DNA from: Gymnogyps californianus
Lineage: Eukaryota; Chordata; Aves; Accipitriformes; Cathartidae
DNA length: 64,000 nucleotides
Assembly (NCBI RefSeq): GCF_018139145.2
Contig: NC_059475.1
Span: 19,410,937 to 19,474,936, forward strand
Reading direction: 5' to 3'
In this document: in pieces, positions 1 to 13,288 of the stretch
How positions within the stretch are numbered: position 1 is the first letter of the stretch
Layout: every line of letters begins with the position of its first letter
Notes under the pieces: model-generated
What the model was told of the DNA's origin: nothing
Seen by the model: only the letters and a program-made list of their open reading frames with translations
The model's database searches: none
Translations under genes and position numbers: made by a program

Positions 1-306
1 CCCTCCCAAATCAAAGCAACATTAAGGAAACCTACACCTTCTGTTTTTATAACATACACATTGCCTTTTGTTTAACACGTTGGTGCTGATCCCTGGCAGA
101 TGTAGTTTACATGCTTCTTGCCTCCTCCACCACTACGGGGTGAACTCTTCACAATATCCTGTTCAAAGTGCTATGAACATATCATACACAGCCATTTGCA
201 CCTCTGCAGAATAGGACCACTTTCTAGACAGACCACCTGTTGCTAATACATGGCAATAAAACTGCTGCACAAGAAAACAACAGTATGGTCTTTACTCACT
301 TGTTAC

Positions 307-2373
307 CGTTCACTGTGATGCCTGTCTCCTTCACCTCCAAGATGACTCCATCAATGGTGACAGTGAAGTAGATCAGGAAGCTATTCTTGTCACTGCGCCT
401 GATTTGGATGTTAAAATCCTGGTAGCTGTCATTGCAGTGCGAAGCAAAGACATATGTGCAGGTTCCAGGAAAAGTGAACTTAACATGGTCAAATGTATGA
501 AAGTGGAAATTGCCCCAGGTGGCACATTCACTCCTACTGACAGTAGAGACCTGGACTAAAGAAAGAGTCATAGGAGGAGAGCTTAGAAATTCACCCCACA
601 TGGGATGCTTTGCTTTTTTTTTTGTTGAAAAACATGAGAGATTTTCAAAGGCAAAAATGATTTAACCTCTGGAAGATACTAGCTTGTGGGAAGGAGTTCC
701 ATCTCACTGAATTTTTGAAGTCCATGCCAGAGATACCTCCAATGTGAGCAGATGAGCCCAGGCTTCTTTGAAGTTAACAGTGAGAAGCAGAAGAGGTTCA
801 GCTTCCCTACCTTACAGATCTACTGTTGTCATTTAACCCCAGCCGGCAACTAAGCATCACACCTAGGAAGAAGATGCTCCAAGACCGTATGTTTCTCTCC
901 ATTGTCTGTAAAGGTTGCTGAGGGGTGCCAATGTAGATGGCACCCCTCAGCATTTACACTGTAGATACATTTACACTGTAGATATCTAAAGTGAAGTGAG
1001 GGGAATCCCACCCTGTCTGCCTAAATCTCATTTATACTTTTGAAATCCTGCTTCTTAACACAGGCAAGGCTTTGGTCCAAAGTCTTGAATTGAGTCCCTT
1101 CCAGGAGATATCACAGGTCGCATGACTTTTCAGTAAAATGGCAGCCACTGATCTCAGCAGTTGAGGCTGCAAGCAGCTTCAGCAGTTGACTCAGAGCTAC
1201 TTGTTTTTCATCTCAACCAAAACTCATGTCTTGGACCTCTGAGCTGTACCTCTGTCAAAAGTATTGATACATACTTTAAGTGCATGTAAGACATAACTTC
1301 AGAAAGTAGTTTTCATACCACTGAGCTGCACAAAGCCAGTATGAATCACCTTGAATTAAATAAGATATGCTTGCTACAAAATGCTTTTAGCATTTCTTCT
1401 AGGCTCATCTGAAAGAATGACACATGAAAATGGGCAAATTTCTTTGTATTGTTTATGTAACATATTTAGGAAAATCAACATAGCAACATCTATCACAGAT
1501 CAAATAAAAAAAAGTCATTAATGTACTCAGTGAACTCTAAAATGTTATTAAATATTCCTACCTAAGAACCAGCAGGGGAACACTGAAAAATTCAGATCTT
1601 GATGTTAGAAATGTGCAACACAAACTCAAGTGCCAAGAGGTCCTTACAGAAACACCTTTTTAAAGGAACTGTAATTTGCCATAGGTGTTTGCAGCACTAA
1701 AGTGGAGTAGGGTAATTTAGCACTTTTCTACGCAATAATGAGGGGAGATGAGACAGTTTGGCTATTCTTGGAAGCAGAGTTGCTAGAATTACTAAGACAG
1801 CAATAACTGTCACATCAATTGTTTGTGTATCAAGCAACTGGGAAAAGTGTAAGACATTCAAAACCAAACCAGGAGGTAACAGTGCAGCAGACCACAAAAA
1901 ATGTGATTACTCCTAATGCAGTATTTCATACTGGTCAATCAAGCCTAGCAGGCATTATGGTAACATACTTCTTCTATAAAGAATATATGTGAAATGTGTT
2001 GAAAATGTTGTCACCATTTTTTTATACTGCAAACTGCATCCAGAGAGTCTCCTCTTTAAGATTAGTCACTTAGAACATAAAACCATTGATAAACTACCTA
2101 GTAGTGAATGAAAAAAAGTAAAATACTTAAATGATTGACGTTAAGGATGAAAATGTACAATGTTAAACAGTATCTGGCATGCCTACAGCTCTTACATGAA
2201 TATGGTACACATTTTCACTTGACAACTCTATTTGTCACCTATGGAGAGCAATATGTGAGCAAATAGTCTGAGAATTAGATTTTTTTCTTACCTATCTGAA
2301 CTGGTTCTTTGCCCTTGCAACAACTCCAAATTAGGCAGAAGATCCAAAATGACCTCCCCTTTTTTATTTCCAT
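307..2373 (-). CDS. MUC5AC: Next gel-forming mucin, probably MUC5AC (5' end only)
   Basis: Two coding exons of a second secreted mucin, same strand, downstream of MUC2. Exon 2373-2292 (82 bp) starts at an ATG in good context (AAG before, G after) and encodes a signal peptide, MEIKKGRSFWIFCLIWSCC, ending at G|GTAAGAAA in phase 1. Exon 555-307 (249 bp, TTTAG acceptor, G|GTAACA donor) takes up that phase with VQVSTVSRSECATWGNFHFH and FTFPGTCTYVFASHC, then YQDFNIQIRRS, the first VWD domain. FNIQIRRS and the MUC2-MUC5AC order in other vertebrates favour MUC5AC; MUC5B is possible. Further exons lie left of base 1. A small extra exon in 556-2291 cannot be excluded. Confidence 0.75.
556..2291 (-). 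other. First intron of the MUC5AC-like gene
   Basis: No further exon found. It holds a perfect inverted repeat (917-951) and a doubled 17-bp sequence CATTTACACTGTAGATA from 951. Confidence 0.6.
917..951. repeat. Perfect 13-bp inverted repeat with 9-base loop
   Basis: GCTGAGGGGTGCC, nine bases, then GGCACCCCTCAGC. Confidence 0.85.
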
Positions 2374-2381
2374 CTTGCCAT
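2364..2381 (-). other. Short upstream ORF overlapping the MUC5AC-like start
   Basis: An ATG at 2381-2379, 8 bases before the main ATG and out of frame, reads M-A-R-W-K then TAA, overlapping the main start. Its context is weaker (T at -3) than that of the main ATG, so leaky scanning should reach the mucin start. Confidence 0.5.
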
Positions 2382-2440
2382 GAAGCGGTAACTTGAAAAT
2401 CCTTCCAGGGAAGTGTTTTTTTCTTGGCTTATAGGCAGAT

Positions 2441-2447
2441 TTTTATA
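2441..2447 (-). promoter_or_regulatory. TATA box of the MUC5AC-like gene
   Basis: TATAAAA on the minus strand about 68 bp before the start codon, which predicts transcription from near 2410-2417 and a 5' leader of about 40 bases. It is the only good TATA close to the signal-peptide exon. Confidence 0.6.
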
Positions 2448-5400
2448 GTCCAGGAATTTGGCATGAGAACAAAACATTGATGGCAGGGTCCCTGAAAGGT
2501 GGAGCTTCATTCAATTTTCTTTCAGTGGTTCATGTTTAGCACCCAGCAACCTCCTGTCTTTCAGATAAGACAGGTATTCAGTTCTCTCTTGCTTTATGTG
2601 GAGACAGAGAGCTGTCCTTTTCTTATTTCCTTTCTTTAACATAGGTCCCCCTATCCCCACCCCTACAGTGTTGCTGTTTCTTTGGCAACAATAGTTTTTC
2701 ATAACATCTGATTAGTAACAAGCAATCATTGCCCTCTTCCAGAGCTCTTCTCTGGCTTCCACATCAGCACAGTTCCCCAGCTCAAGAAAAAGTGTTTGTT
2801 GCCTCTGCTAGCTTGATGGTGACTTCTAAATGTTAGAGCAAAAAATATTGTAAGGTCAGGCATAATGTATGGTTTATTTAGAGCAAAAACTTTTGGAAGG
2901 AGGGCAATGTCCTTTAAGAAGTGTATCCAAAATATCTTGCAAAAAAGGCCAGAGATTTACTGCTTCAACAGACCAGGAATGACATTAGTCCACAAAGTGC
3001 AAACTTTTCACCTCTACTGCACAAATGGGATTTAATTGCACCAGTCAGACATGGGAAGTTAGTTTATTCTTTATGCACACAGAGGTGGTGGTTTCTCCAA
3101 ACAAGATAAGGGAGCAGTGCCCAAGTCCCACCAAAATGTAGATCACAATTTATTCCTTCACCTCCTAAATTACACTGCTGCAAAAGGGTCCCCTGATGCT
3201 ATCAGAGTGCTTCAATACCCTATTACATACCCCTAAAAAATCTAGCAGGCTCAGTCACGAGCTGATCTACATTCCACTGTAGGACAGTTCTTAGATACCC
3301 TGTCACAGACGTTTGATGTTAGTAATTTTAGGGTCTCTTTTAGAGATTTACTTGGTCTGTTGGCACAAGCTGACCTAGCATTTCTTCACCGTATCCGTGC
3401 CTTGGGGGAACTGCTCCTGACACAGAGGAAGCCTCTCACCTCATCCCAGCAAATCAAACACGGGTAACAGACATCCCCACACTTTCAACTGCACCATGCC
3501 CCTTTGGGAATACACTAATGCCAGAATGATTGCCAGTAGTAAGTGGGCACAAATACAGTTTAAAGTGGACTTAGATTTCACCCTTGTTGCAAGCCCTCAG
3601 GTTGAGTCTGTCCATGCACTTACTGGGGAATATGCATGCCCTTTTATCTTGTTGCCAGACAGTAACCTGGTCCTTGAGAACCGCATCTTGCTCACTACTT
3701 TACCAAGCTTTCCAGCATTTACAAAGTTAAGTGTCCTAAAGCTGGTCCACTGCTTCTTTCAGCTGTTCCCCCTACACAGTTAGGAGCCACTTACTAAGTG
3801 GCTTGGAGAATTGCAGGTGCAAACGTCTGCCAGATAAAGATTTGCTGCTGCTGTTGCTCTTAAGAAAATCCTGCACTAGCGGGCGAGAGCATTGTGCAGT
3901 ACATGAAACATGAGTTCATGTTACCCCTTTCCCACTGTCCGTGCCCCATTAATTCCATTGTCAGTCGCACTTGAGGCAGGGCACTACTAGAAGGTAAAGT
4001 CTGTTCTTGAAGCCCTGCCATTTTGGCTGGAATACAGAACCAACAGACTTTACGGCACTGGTGACAGAAGTAGTAGGCTTCTGCTGCTTTTCCTTTTAAA
4101 CACAACACATCTTCCCTGCTGATCTCCATACAAATAGTTACGAAGTAAACCAGCAGAGTATCTAGTAGATAAACCATACCACGAGAATATGACATTGTAG
4201 ATATGACGATGATCTGAAATCAAATACAGTGCAATAGTAACACTCAAATTCAGCAGATTCCCATGGTAACTTTCAAATTGAGTTCTTGTTCAGGCCACAG
4301 AACAGTGTTAATGGCAGGTGTGGGGAAGGACTGTGAAGCCCAGGAGAAAAAGCACATAGGTCAGTAGACCACAGACACTGACAAAGAGAGCTTAGTTAAA
4401 AGATGGAAAGCTGAAACCTATTAATTTTCCCAAATCAAAGTTAGTGTCAAAATCCAAATGCAGAACTCTGCTGAGATAGAGTCCATTTTTTTTAAATCAC
4501 AGTCCTCTTCCTTTCCCATTCCCACCCAGGCAATCAAGGCACCTATTTCATTCATATTGGTATGAGAGCAGAAAGAAGAATAGGACTCTAGGAGTATGAT
4601 TCCTGACGCTAGAAAAAAAATCCCTTTATTCCCAGCGGGCAGCACAAAAGCAGCAGGAATCACATATGAACTACTTGCCAAAGATTCAACTACTTCAGGT
4701 TGGAGTAGTCCTTAGATGACAAAGACATGGTGACGCTGACCACTGCAACTCCCAGCCCTTTGTCTTCTACATGTGGGGTGGTTCAGGGGCATGCCAGGGT
4801 GGGCAGGAGGGATGAGTTAAGGCATGATTTCCCCCTGCAAGCCCCACTTAGCACTTAGGGGCCTGGGAAGAACATGAACAGCTCATGTTAAAACTGTGTC
4901 CAAGGAACAGACAGAATAAAACAAATAATTCATTGAACCACCATCCACTTACGCTCCACTCAGCAGAGAAAGTAGTATCAGTCTTCTGGGATCCTCCCCT
5001 GAGAAAAGCAAGAGCACATCTCTTGCTACTCAGAGAAACAGGAAACCCAGTCCTCTTGCTTTGTACCTAGCCATTTTCTTACCTCTGCTTGTCTGCTCTG
5101 TCATTTTTGCCATTCCTTTGCCATTTCTTGGGAAGCAGAGTTCCTGTCAGTGACTAACCAGAGCTGCTGTTTCTGGCTTCTCCACAGAGATTGCTGGCTA
5201 CACTCCTTAGAAATCACTGGATGCTTCAATCCCCTGCAATGATTTCAGAGCTACTGACAGGGGAAGGATATTTGCATTAAAATGAAGTTTTTATATTCAA
5301 GTGTGGCAACACTGAGGTTTTCAGAAGAAATACATGGTAGCTTTTCAGAAGCAAATTCAGACTGACAGGGAGCTTGTGAATATGTTGATCACACCACTGA

Positions 5401-8400
5401 ATCTTTGCTATTGCAGGCACGCAAGTTGTAACTATTGCCCCTGCAGTGACATACTGGGATTAATAACTCTTCCCTTTATTGGACCCTGTGGCATAAGAGG
5501 CCTTCACTCTGCTGCAGCTGTACTAGCAAAAAGAACAATTCCTCTTGGCCCCTTTACAGCTCATTTCATGGATCATTTGCCATTTAAAGGTATGTGATTT
5601 TAGTAAATACAATAGGTAAATATTAACTCCGCTTCTTTATTGCCACTGACTCACTGGAGATAAACCGTCATGAAGCTAATGTAATACACCAGTGACTCAC
5701 ATCTCATATTCTTTGATACAAACTTGGCAGAGAGACACTCAAATTGGGGGTATCTGGTGGATTAATGCCATTCATAGCCAGCCACTGTACTGAAGCCTGG
5801 CAGTTGCGTTTGTATCATACCCTTCTGTCAAAAGGTGATCCCATAAGTACTGTAAAGCGTTAAGGCTACCAAGACTTTTATAACACGCCATCCTGGGTCA
5901 GTCTGAGCACTGGTAGGGTTCAGCTTGGAAATCCTCTAATATTCCAGTTCACTTCAGGCAAAGCTGGTACTGCTTCTTAAAATGTGAATCCACTATAAAA
6001 TGGTGTTTTACAAGCACTGCCTAGAAAATAACTCTAGAGAAATGCTGTGTACTTCATTAATAAGGTAATGTTAACGAGGAAAACAATTAATTTGGATTTG
6101 ATGTCAAGCCCTCTTGTGCCGATAATCCACATGATAAAAACATCTGAAGTGATTTTGGCAAAATGTTTTACATAACTGATGGTTACAACACTAATTTGCA
6201 CATTCTAAGTTGCCAGAAGAATTCAAGAACAACATGGATTATATTTTTATCCTTGGTATAATCCCATAGAATTTAAGAAATTCACGTCAACGGTTTATTT
6301 GATCCATCAGGTTTGCATCCACCACACAGTTTGAAATGGCTGGCAGTAAGTATAAGGTGATCTGCAACAGGCAGAGGAAAAGCAGGGAACGGATCTCTGT
6401 CATTCATTAACTGTCGATTAAAATACAAGAAGAATGCCTTCAGTATTTTAATTTTGATTGATAGGAGATGGTTGGGTGTTTTCTTACATTTTGCCTTAGA
6501 ATGAACACAAAGCTCCTTAACCTCTCATCTTGCCATAGGCTTCCTTGACTTTTCCTGAACTAATCAAGGGCATTAGTTACTCCTGTTTGCAAGGAATCAG
6601 TTCAGCTGCTCTTTTCTGTTTGTTTGTTTTTTTTTTTTTTAAGAAGATGTAGATCTTTCAAAATCCACATACAAGGAGTAATGACACGGCTGATTGGTGT
6701 TTGCGCACACAGGTCTCATTGACCTATTGGCACTTCCTCAGGTAAGAAAGACTCCCTGCATAGAAAGCCATCTCATCAGGAGGTTGGGCCCTTGAGCTTT
6801 TTCTACTTGAAAGATTTTTCTTTAAATAACCTTCCTGGTGAAAAATATGGAGTAGCAGAACAAAGGGAACCCAGGGCCCCATGTGGGGAAGGATATGAAC
6901 GTTCTGCTTTAAGAATTAGAACTTTATGGGTTTCAGGCTAGAGCAGATTCCACTCCTTTTTTTAAAACAAATTTCTTATTTCATGGATGCCAAGACAATT
7001 GAGAAAAGGCCACTGCATACTTAATGCTGAAGTCTGTATAACCCTGAAATTACATGAAATTACATACCCAGTAACCATGTCCACCGTGACTGAAAGTTAC
7101 TGCAAGCCAAAACAAAGGCAGAGAGATGGGGCAGAGAACAGGTTGAGGTGAGAAGCTAAGCAACCTAGGCCTGTTTTTTTCCTAAATTGGACTTACACTA
7201 GGTCCTTATTAAGGACCTGATCTAAAATTCTGTCAGAGCATTTCTACGGGACTCATGAGATTGTGATCCTTCCAACATGAACCATGATATTTCGCAGTAA
7301 GCAGCTAACTTTTCTACGTCATCCAAGTTTCAGAGCTTGCCTTGCCTTAAATGCTGTAGCCACTAAAACCAAAGCAGTTTTGTAGGTGGCTGAATACCAA
7401 TTTTCTTTTAAATTCAAATGACTATCCAGAAAGAGGAAAAACAAGACAAATGGGGCCACAGTCTTTCCCCAGGTCTCTGCTTAGCATGTTGCGGAAGTTA
7501 GAATTAGCCACCCAATAGCTAGTTGCCCTTAGCGTGCTGTGTTTAGCTCAGGGTCCCTGTGTTTTTAAGAAGGAGAAGAATGAGCGTACTGCTCCCATAG
7601 ATGCTCCAAACGAAGTGCAAGAAGTGCTCAACTACACTAGTCCAAAGGGACAGGCTATTGAAATTTCACTGCTGTGTCAGGTCACAGGCACTGTGTAGAG
7701 CCATGTTCCTTGATCACAGTTCCTGTTGCCTTTTGTTACTGCTTAAAAGAGAGCTGCATGAAGCAAAGGTGCTCCTTCTCACCCCAGCTCTGCCATACTT
7801 GCTCTCTACTTGATTTCTGCCAAATAGGGTAGTTGTATATATGTTGCTTCACTTAGTATTCGAGGTTTCTTCTCCAGCTTGCTCCCCACATACACGCTAA
7901 TCTTTGCATGATTTGAAAATCTGTAATGTTTCTCTTATCATTAAGTCAGACTGAGATTAATGGCCTTGGTATGGTCAGGCAGTAGCTTCTTCTATGTGCG
8001 AAGATTAGCATTTGTGTGACTAACTGAATTAGGCTCTCATGACTAGTCCTTCTGTTTAGCCTTCAAAGCAAATGAGAAGGTTTTCACCTGTCAAATATGC
8101 CATATAATATGACCAGGAACAAATTTCCAGAACAATTCTTACAAGCTACTCTTTGTAAGAGTAATTGCTTATCACTGGAAGATCCATGATTTCCTGGAAC
8201 TAAGGAAGCTCAATGGCAGTTGGGAGAACCCATTTCTTTGTCAAATGTGGAGAGGAGGCTAGCCAAAAGCATAGCAAAAGGTGACATAAAGTGTTTTCTG
8301 TCTTTAAACCACTCTGCAACAGAAAGACGTTCTGATATGGAAGTTGTTCATGGAAGCAATATCAAAAATACATTATGAGTTCTACTATGTTTGGTGAGTT

Positions 8401-9477
8401 TTCTTAAAGTCTTGGAATAAGGAAAAAATTACAGTGGTGTTTTTCACTGTTCTAGAGACAAGTCTGTGAAAGGAATTCAAGCATTTTACATATGAATGCC
8501 GAAAAACGGGAACATTAAAGGACGTCCAGTTTGAACATATCAGATTTTAAAAGGGTGATGCTGAAAAAGAACTTACAGGATTCTCTACATTAGTTATGGG
8601 AATATGGCTTACTTAGCCTGGTTGGAAGTTAGTCTGGGAGGTTGCCAGTTAAGAACATAGCTGTTTGTGGTAGCCTGAAAAGATGGAGTTAATTTAGGAA
8701 ATTTGGCCGAGGAAGAGGGCTGCTTAACTTGAAGAACTTGTTCTGCCTTAAAATACCCCTACTCCTCAAAGCTTCTGCTGGGACATGAAATTTCAGAAAT
8801 TGTATATCAATGTTAAAGTTATTTAAATGTATTTCAGTTTTTGTGGCACCTAAAGTTCACAAGAATTTTCTTTCTTATGATCTTAGAGTTTGTAAGTCTA
8901 TTTCTGCCTCTTTTCCCAGTATCTGAGTTTGCTTTGCTACACAAGTTCAAACAGTGTATAACAAGCGCCGTAACTACATGATTATTTACTCAGGACTTTG
9001 CCTTTGCTGAAGTCCTTTCATTGGGGCTTATGTGCAGAGTTGCATGTGCTTAGCTCGGTGAAGTGTGGTTTAGCAAAGTACAGTCCAACAGTAAACATAC
9101 TGAAAATTTTATCTTACCCTTCCTCTCCTACAGCACAAAATGATAGTTATAATACACAGTTACATCACTAAACAAGATAGTTATTGGATCAGAAATCCCT
9201 ACTTTGTATTATTTTGGGGAGGGTTCTTCTTGGTTTGCATGTGGCTTTTTCCCCCCTTCTGAATCCCATCTACCTCATCTCAGATAGCAGCAGTGATTTT
9301 TCCATATTGCTAACAAGTATTTTCCTTTCTGCCCCTGGTGTTCTCAAAACACTTGTCCAGTAATGGTTCATAAAACAAATGTGCTCACTTTATCAGCAAA
9401 TCTTCTGAGAACTCCTTTTTAACTCTAGATGAAAGTCCTCACTGTATTACTGTAGAGTCATCTGAACAATATTGAGT

Positions 9478-10175
9478 TTCCAGTGCATCTCCAGATAATT
9501 AGGAAGAAATTGTCTGAGCTTCAAACTACCTTGGAGAAGAATACAACTGGAAATGAAACCCATGTACTTCCACAGATAAGGTGCACGCCACAATTGCCTT
9601 GCTTCCAGGGAAGCATGTAACCTACCATAAGGAAGGCTCAGGGTGCAGCTAAGGGAATACTTGTGTGTATCCCCACCAAATGGCCCACAATGCAATAGGA
9701 CAATGAGCTTTTTCTTTTTGCTTATTAGAGTGGCCAAGTGTGTCAAGAGCTGCACTGGAGGCCCTCAGCTGCAGTGCTCTTCTCTCGTGTGGCAACAACA
9801 CCCTCCCTGAGCTGCAGCTAACCCCCTCAGGTTTGCTCCAGCATTTGGCAGTGGTCTCCTACAGCTAGCTCTACGCTGTAAGAAGCTTCCGGTAAGACTG
9901 CAGCTGCCTGAGAAGGATTTCCTTGAGCTTCCAACTGCCTTGGAGGAGCCTGCAGCTGAGGCAAGGACTCAAAATCACAACCTCTGGCAACCAAGGCAAT
10001 AATCATGCTACAGGTAAACGCCAGCTCCAGCCTGTACTTGGGAATTTCAGCCTGCCCGTATCTGTCCTTCCTTCCCTTAGGGAAAGCAGCAATAAGGAGG
10101 CCATGATTTTGTTTTGTTTTGTTTTGTTCACTAGAATGTCCAAGCAGGTTCAAGCACTTCTTTGAAGGCCTCAGG
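9478..10175 (+). repeat. Diverged ~280-bp direct repeat
   Basis: CTGAGCTTCAAACTACCTTG near 9510 pairs with TTGAGCTTCCAACTGCCTTG near 9923. A second matching block is TAGAGTGGCCAAG near 9727 against TAGAATGTCCAAG near 10132. Nothing coding is evident in either half. Confidence 0.55.
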
Positions 10176-13057
10176 GACATGTTCAAACCCCATGTTTAGA
10201 GGAACTCTGCTCATGTGTTGCTTAGGGACAATGTGACAAAGTGAGGCCAAACCAAGCAGCTCTCGGAGAGCAAGAGCTAGGACCCTGGCTTTTGGTGTCT
10301 TCAAAGGCTGTGTGGCTAGAAGTCCCACTTGCCTCCCAAGAAGGCTTCCTCCTTTTTCAAGGCAAAACTGAAACTGCTAAGTAACTGGAGATGAAGAAAA
10401 AGAAACAAACCAAAAAGAAACCCTTTGCCACCAATGAAAGTCTCAGAGTCTCACAGGACTCGGGCATGGAGACATGACAGTGTATTAGCCACTCTGCCAC
10501 CCAGCTGAACTCTGCTGGGGCTCTTGCTACTGCTCCCTTTTTGCCAGACTCCAGAAGACAAGGAAATTCCTGGAGAATGGAGTCATTCTCAGAGGACAGA
10601 GGGAGTCAAGCCCATTCCCTTCCAGCACCAATGCTTTTTCTGAAGCTGCCAGTGCCCCTTGCAGTAGGTCCTGCCTGGGAGACAATGGGATCAGAAAGTC
10701 CCACCACCTCCTCTGAGCCCCTAAAGGGCTGACATTGCCTTGTGAGAGATTTCTTCAGTTTGTCCCTTGGGTTTTCCAGACGAATCTCTGCTTGTGACCT
10801 GCAGACCCAACAGCTCTTGCTTAAGAAACAAAATGCTCCATGGGATCAGGTAGGACAGGTCTCCATTTACTTCGAAGAGGGTTACAGGGAGGAGCAAAAT
10901 CACTGCTCACTGCCACTACTACTCTCTTTGTAGGGATACACAGTTAAAGCTTCATTCCTTCCTTTCTCTCCAAAAGACTATTTGTGGATTTCTCTGCTGG
11001 AAAAAGTTTAATCTCTTCAGTTTTGTCATGCGGTTCCAATGGAAATACAGGTGCGAACTGAACTGCAAAGTTCTAAGGTGACTAAGAGTGCAGAAAGGGG
11101 TGGAGGTTTGACTTGTACAGTTTGACCTGGAACTGCCAAGCACTTGTAAGTAAGAATTCTCTGACAGCACCTGCTTGGGAGCCTGCTTATGGGCAGCACT
11201 GACACAGCACCAAAACTGAAGGGGCTGCTATAATCCAGAGCACTGTAAGGAATGCCATCCTGTGCATGCATGTAAATTCCTGTCAGAATAATTTTTTTTT
11301 CAGTGCTTACTAAGAGCATACAAGTGTCTGCGGGGAAATACCAGCATTCATTCTTCTCAGAGGTAAAACCCTCTACTTGATGAAGTACAAACTCCCTTTT
11401 GGAGGCAGCTTGCTTTTTTGTGTCCGAAGTGATTTTACATTCTTAGCCATAGGCTGCCCTGCAGTGGCGAAGCCAAAATCTGCAGCCTTACTGACTTTTA
11501 TACAGGATCTTTTAACTTCCTTATTTAGAAGTAGTTTGCCCATCACTAGAAGGAACAGAAAGACCCCGTGCAAACTACAGAACAAACGAAAAAAATTAAG
11601 CAAGGGAGATTTTAGTCTTCAGTGTAAATATAGTGTGCAGCAAAATGCCACTACGGTCTTGGAATATTTTATTACTTTTTCGTAGGAAACAAGGCAGATT
11701 TGATCACACCTTGTATCAGTTTGTCTCCAGAAGCTATTTGCTGACTTCAGCCAAATTTAACTGCAAAAATGAATCTCAAAGACAGCCAAATGTCAACAGA
11801 TTTTTAGAAAAGTGTTTTTTGCAAACGACTCGAGGAAATGTATGGCTGTAGTGTCAGCACAGAAATTGTTAGGCAACAAAGAATCCACAGAGGAGAGTGA
11901 CCTTGTAAATGCCCCAGGAGAAAAGTCTCAGTCACATCTCACAATGAACCTAGAGATAGAAATCCTTAGAAACCCATACTAAAGCAGAAACCAGCCTTCA
12001 TCAGTTCTGGAGCTTGCTTTGTAAACTGACAAAACTTCCTTCTTCTTAGATCAGCTACCTCTCCCGTCCACAGAAATTAGCTCTCTAATCATAGTATTCT
12101 AAAGATGGAAAACCTCTGCAGTTTCATTTTCTGTGCATTCCTGTCAGTGTCTGCTTTCTAAGCTGCAACACATTTGGCAGGGCTAGTAGCACAAAATGGT
12201 GCCACCAATTCCTTAGCTAGCAAAGATGCTTGTATTCAGGTTGGCTGTGGCTCAAGCAGTTACTTTAAGTTCTCAGAAGGGTAAAGCACAATTAGTGTTC
12301 ATTAACAGGACAAAATAATACCAAAAACATTTTTCACACATAACAGAAGGTGTGGATTACCCTCATTGTACTTCAGATGATTCAAGAGAGAAGTCCATCT
12401 CTCAGCTAATCTCCTTCATCTCCCCTTACAGTAAGATCAGATAAACAGGCACTTTAGAATGCAATTCAGCTAACCTCCTTTGGCTATGTCCTTTGTTGTG
12501 AGACAAATGAATGTCGAAAATGGCTATTTGTCTCAATTTCCTGTAGAGGAAGCCTAGGATTACTAGCTCAGAGACGGGCATCTGTTTTGCAAACGTTGGA
12601 ATTTGGAGACCTCTTACTAGAGTACTAACTATACATGCCTCAAGCACTGTGAATGAACTTCATATTCTCATAGTTGAGGGACTGCTTTCTCAGTGAAAAT
12701 ACATAATTGTGATGAACTGAGACAGTTCTAACATACACAGCCCTGCTAAAATGAAATCTGGTGCTGAACTAGAAGTTTCTCCTAGTCATCTGAATCACTT
12801 CATGATGCATTATTCATCTTTGGCTTTGTTCTAGCAGACAGCATCAACTTCTGCCCCACCTTACACATTGGGTCATCCAGACAGTACCTTCTAATATTTC
12901 AGTTTTTAAGGAGCCAGAAATAGATACCCCCAAAATTTAGGAAATATGTCAATTGACTTCCTGTAACTTGAAAAAGAACTTTTCTTCTCTTTTAAAACTC
13001 AGGCTCATCAAGGCAGCATGTGAATAAGTACAAAACTCATGTTTTTTGAAATACGCT

Positions 13058-13063
13058 TTTAAT
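13058..13063 (-). promoter_or_regulatory. Possible MUC2 polyadenylation signal (ATTAAA)
   Basis: An ATTAAA hexamer on the minus strand about 225 bp past the stop codon. I saw no AATAAA on that strand closer to the stop. One hexamer in AT-rich DNA is weak evidence; the true 3' end may lie further on. Confidence 0.25.
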
Positions 13064-13288
13064 CATTCAGAGAAAATAAGCTGATTATAAAAGGACCCAA
13101 AAGGCTGTGCACTTGGAAGAATACAAATTTGTGTTCTTATTTTGTGCACAAATAAATAGAGCATTGTTAAAAATAATCAGAGAACAAACAGGATGCAGTA
13201 ACTGGGAAAAGCAAAGTTCAAAAGTAGTCAAGGAAGATGAGAATGGTGCATAGTCCTTTTAGTTGAATGCTGCTATGTTTTTTGCCCT

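Larger units (their letters stand above)
2450..13288. other. Intergenic stretch between the two mucin genes (includes MUC2 3' UTR)
   Basis: About 10.8 kb without a gene I can support. Open frames are short, lack domain character and have no exon structure. It should hold the MUC2 3' UTR at its right end and the MUC5AC-like promoter at its left. A diverged direct repeat lies at about 9478-9760 and 9905-10175. A poly-T run is at about 6627. Confidence 0.6.

Noticed and set aside
3496..3783. Plus- and minus-strand frames of 60-120 codons between 2.5 and 13 kb
   Set aside because: No domain, no matching splice structure, lengths expected by chance in about 11 kb.
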